DNA from: JAVBRU01 sp031547595
Lineage (GTDB): Bacteria; Bacillota; Clostridia; Christensenellales; Aristaeellaceae
Assembly: GCA_031547595.1 (NCBI GenBank)
Contig: JAVBRU010000010.1
Location: 1 to 23,293, forward strand
DNA length: 23,293 bases
Direction of reading: 5' to 3'
In this document: positions 23,104 through 23,293 of the stretch, piece by piece
How the letters are laid out: every line of letters starts with the position of its first letter
How positions within the stretch are numbered: position 1 is the stretch's first letter
Program-made: the position numbers and the translations under genes
The notes under the pieces: generated by a model
The model's database searches: none
What the model was told of the DNA's origin: nothing
The model's input: only the letters and a program-made list of their open reading frames with translations

Positions 23104-23293
23104 TCTGGATCGACTCCTTCAATTTGGTGAGGGCGATCTTGGTTTCGGCAGCGGTTTCGCCAAGCAAAGACGCGATCTCTTGCACGATGCGCATTTGCTT
23201 ATCCACCACCTTATCGGCAATTTCCACCGTCTGGCGGCTGATGACCTCTTTCTTCTCGCGCTGCTGCGCTTCCTCGGTGATATCGCGCATAAA
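23096..23293 (-). CDS. C-terminus of PAS-containing, probably HydS-like protein (partial)
   Basis: The reading frame is open at the window edge. It begins FMRDITEEAQQREKK, the usual end of a PAS domain. A helix follows containing VDKQMRIVQEIASLLGETAAETKIALTKLK. I recall this ending from sensory (group C, HydS-like) [FeFe]-hydrogenases of Clostridia, which carry a C-terminal PAS domain, and the neighbours fit. A PAS-containing kinase or phosphatase is the alternative. The stop overlaps the phosphatase start by 8 bases. Confidence 0.6.
   Translation of the reverse strand, partial: FMRDITEEAQQREKKEVISRQTVEIADKVVDKQMRIVQEIASLLGETAAETKIALTKLKESIQNE

Overview
The window reads like the chromosome of an uncultured Clostridia-type Bacillota. 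Supporting signs are AGGAGG ribosome binding sites, consensus sigma-A promoters, tRNA genes with encoded CCA ends, an ECF-type vitamin uptake component, an oligoendopeptidase F, and a ferredoxin-type [FeFe]-hydrogenase cluster with a SpoIIE-type phosphatase. Most of it is GC-rich. The first 600 bases are clearly AT-rich and probably acquired. Names come from reading the translations; no database search was possible.

Layout. 1-980: an AT-rich small zinc-motif gene, then a gene-poor patch with GGGGACGGTTC repeats and a possible decayed REP-type transposase end. 981-2771 (-): M3 oligoendopeptidase F. 2937-13937 (+): the most unusual part, a PstS-like secreted binding protein followed by seven tandem paralogues of an exported protein of about 440-455 residues, then a small cytoplasmic protein. 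Copy 1 is frameshifted, copies 2 and 3 overlap out of frame, and a MITE-like element of about 325 bp sits between copies 5 and 6. 14108-14789: a divergent pair (small DUF6809-like protein and a Cro/CI-type regulator) around a perfect 26-bp palindrome. 14867-16058 (-): a folate-type ECF S component and endonuclease III, one base apart. 16244-18670 (+): glycogen phosphorylase. 18929-20379: nine tRNA genes, seven on + and two on -, each group with a near-consensus promoter and terminator. 20498-23293 (-): a monomeric [FeFe]-hydrogenase, a SpoIIE-type phosphatase, and the C-terminus of a PAS-containing protein that is probably a sensory (HydS-like) hydrogenase.

How parts work together. The binding protein and exported paralogues look like one cell-surface module. 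Paralogue similarity falls into sub-groups (1-2, 3-5, 6-7), which suggests stepwise tandem duplication. Cysteine pairs are kept or lost together, which predicts disulfides. The right-hand cluster looks like a redox or hydrogen-responsive signalling unit. A short repeat with two hairpins follows the 3' ends of pepF, nth and glgP in the same orientation relative to each gene. At nth it supplies the last 20 or so codons.
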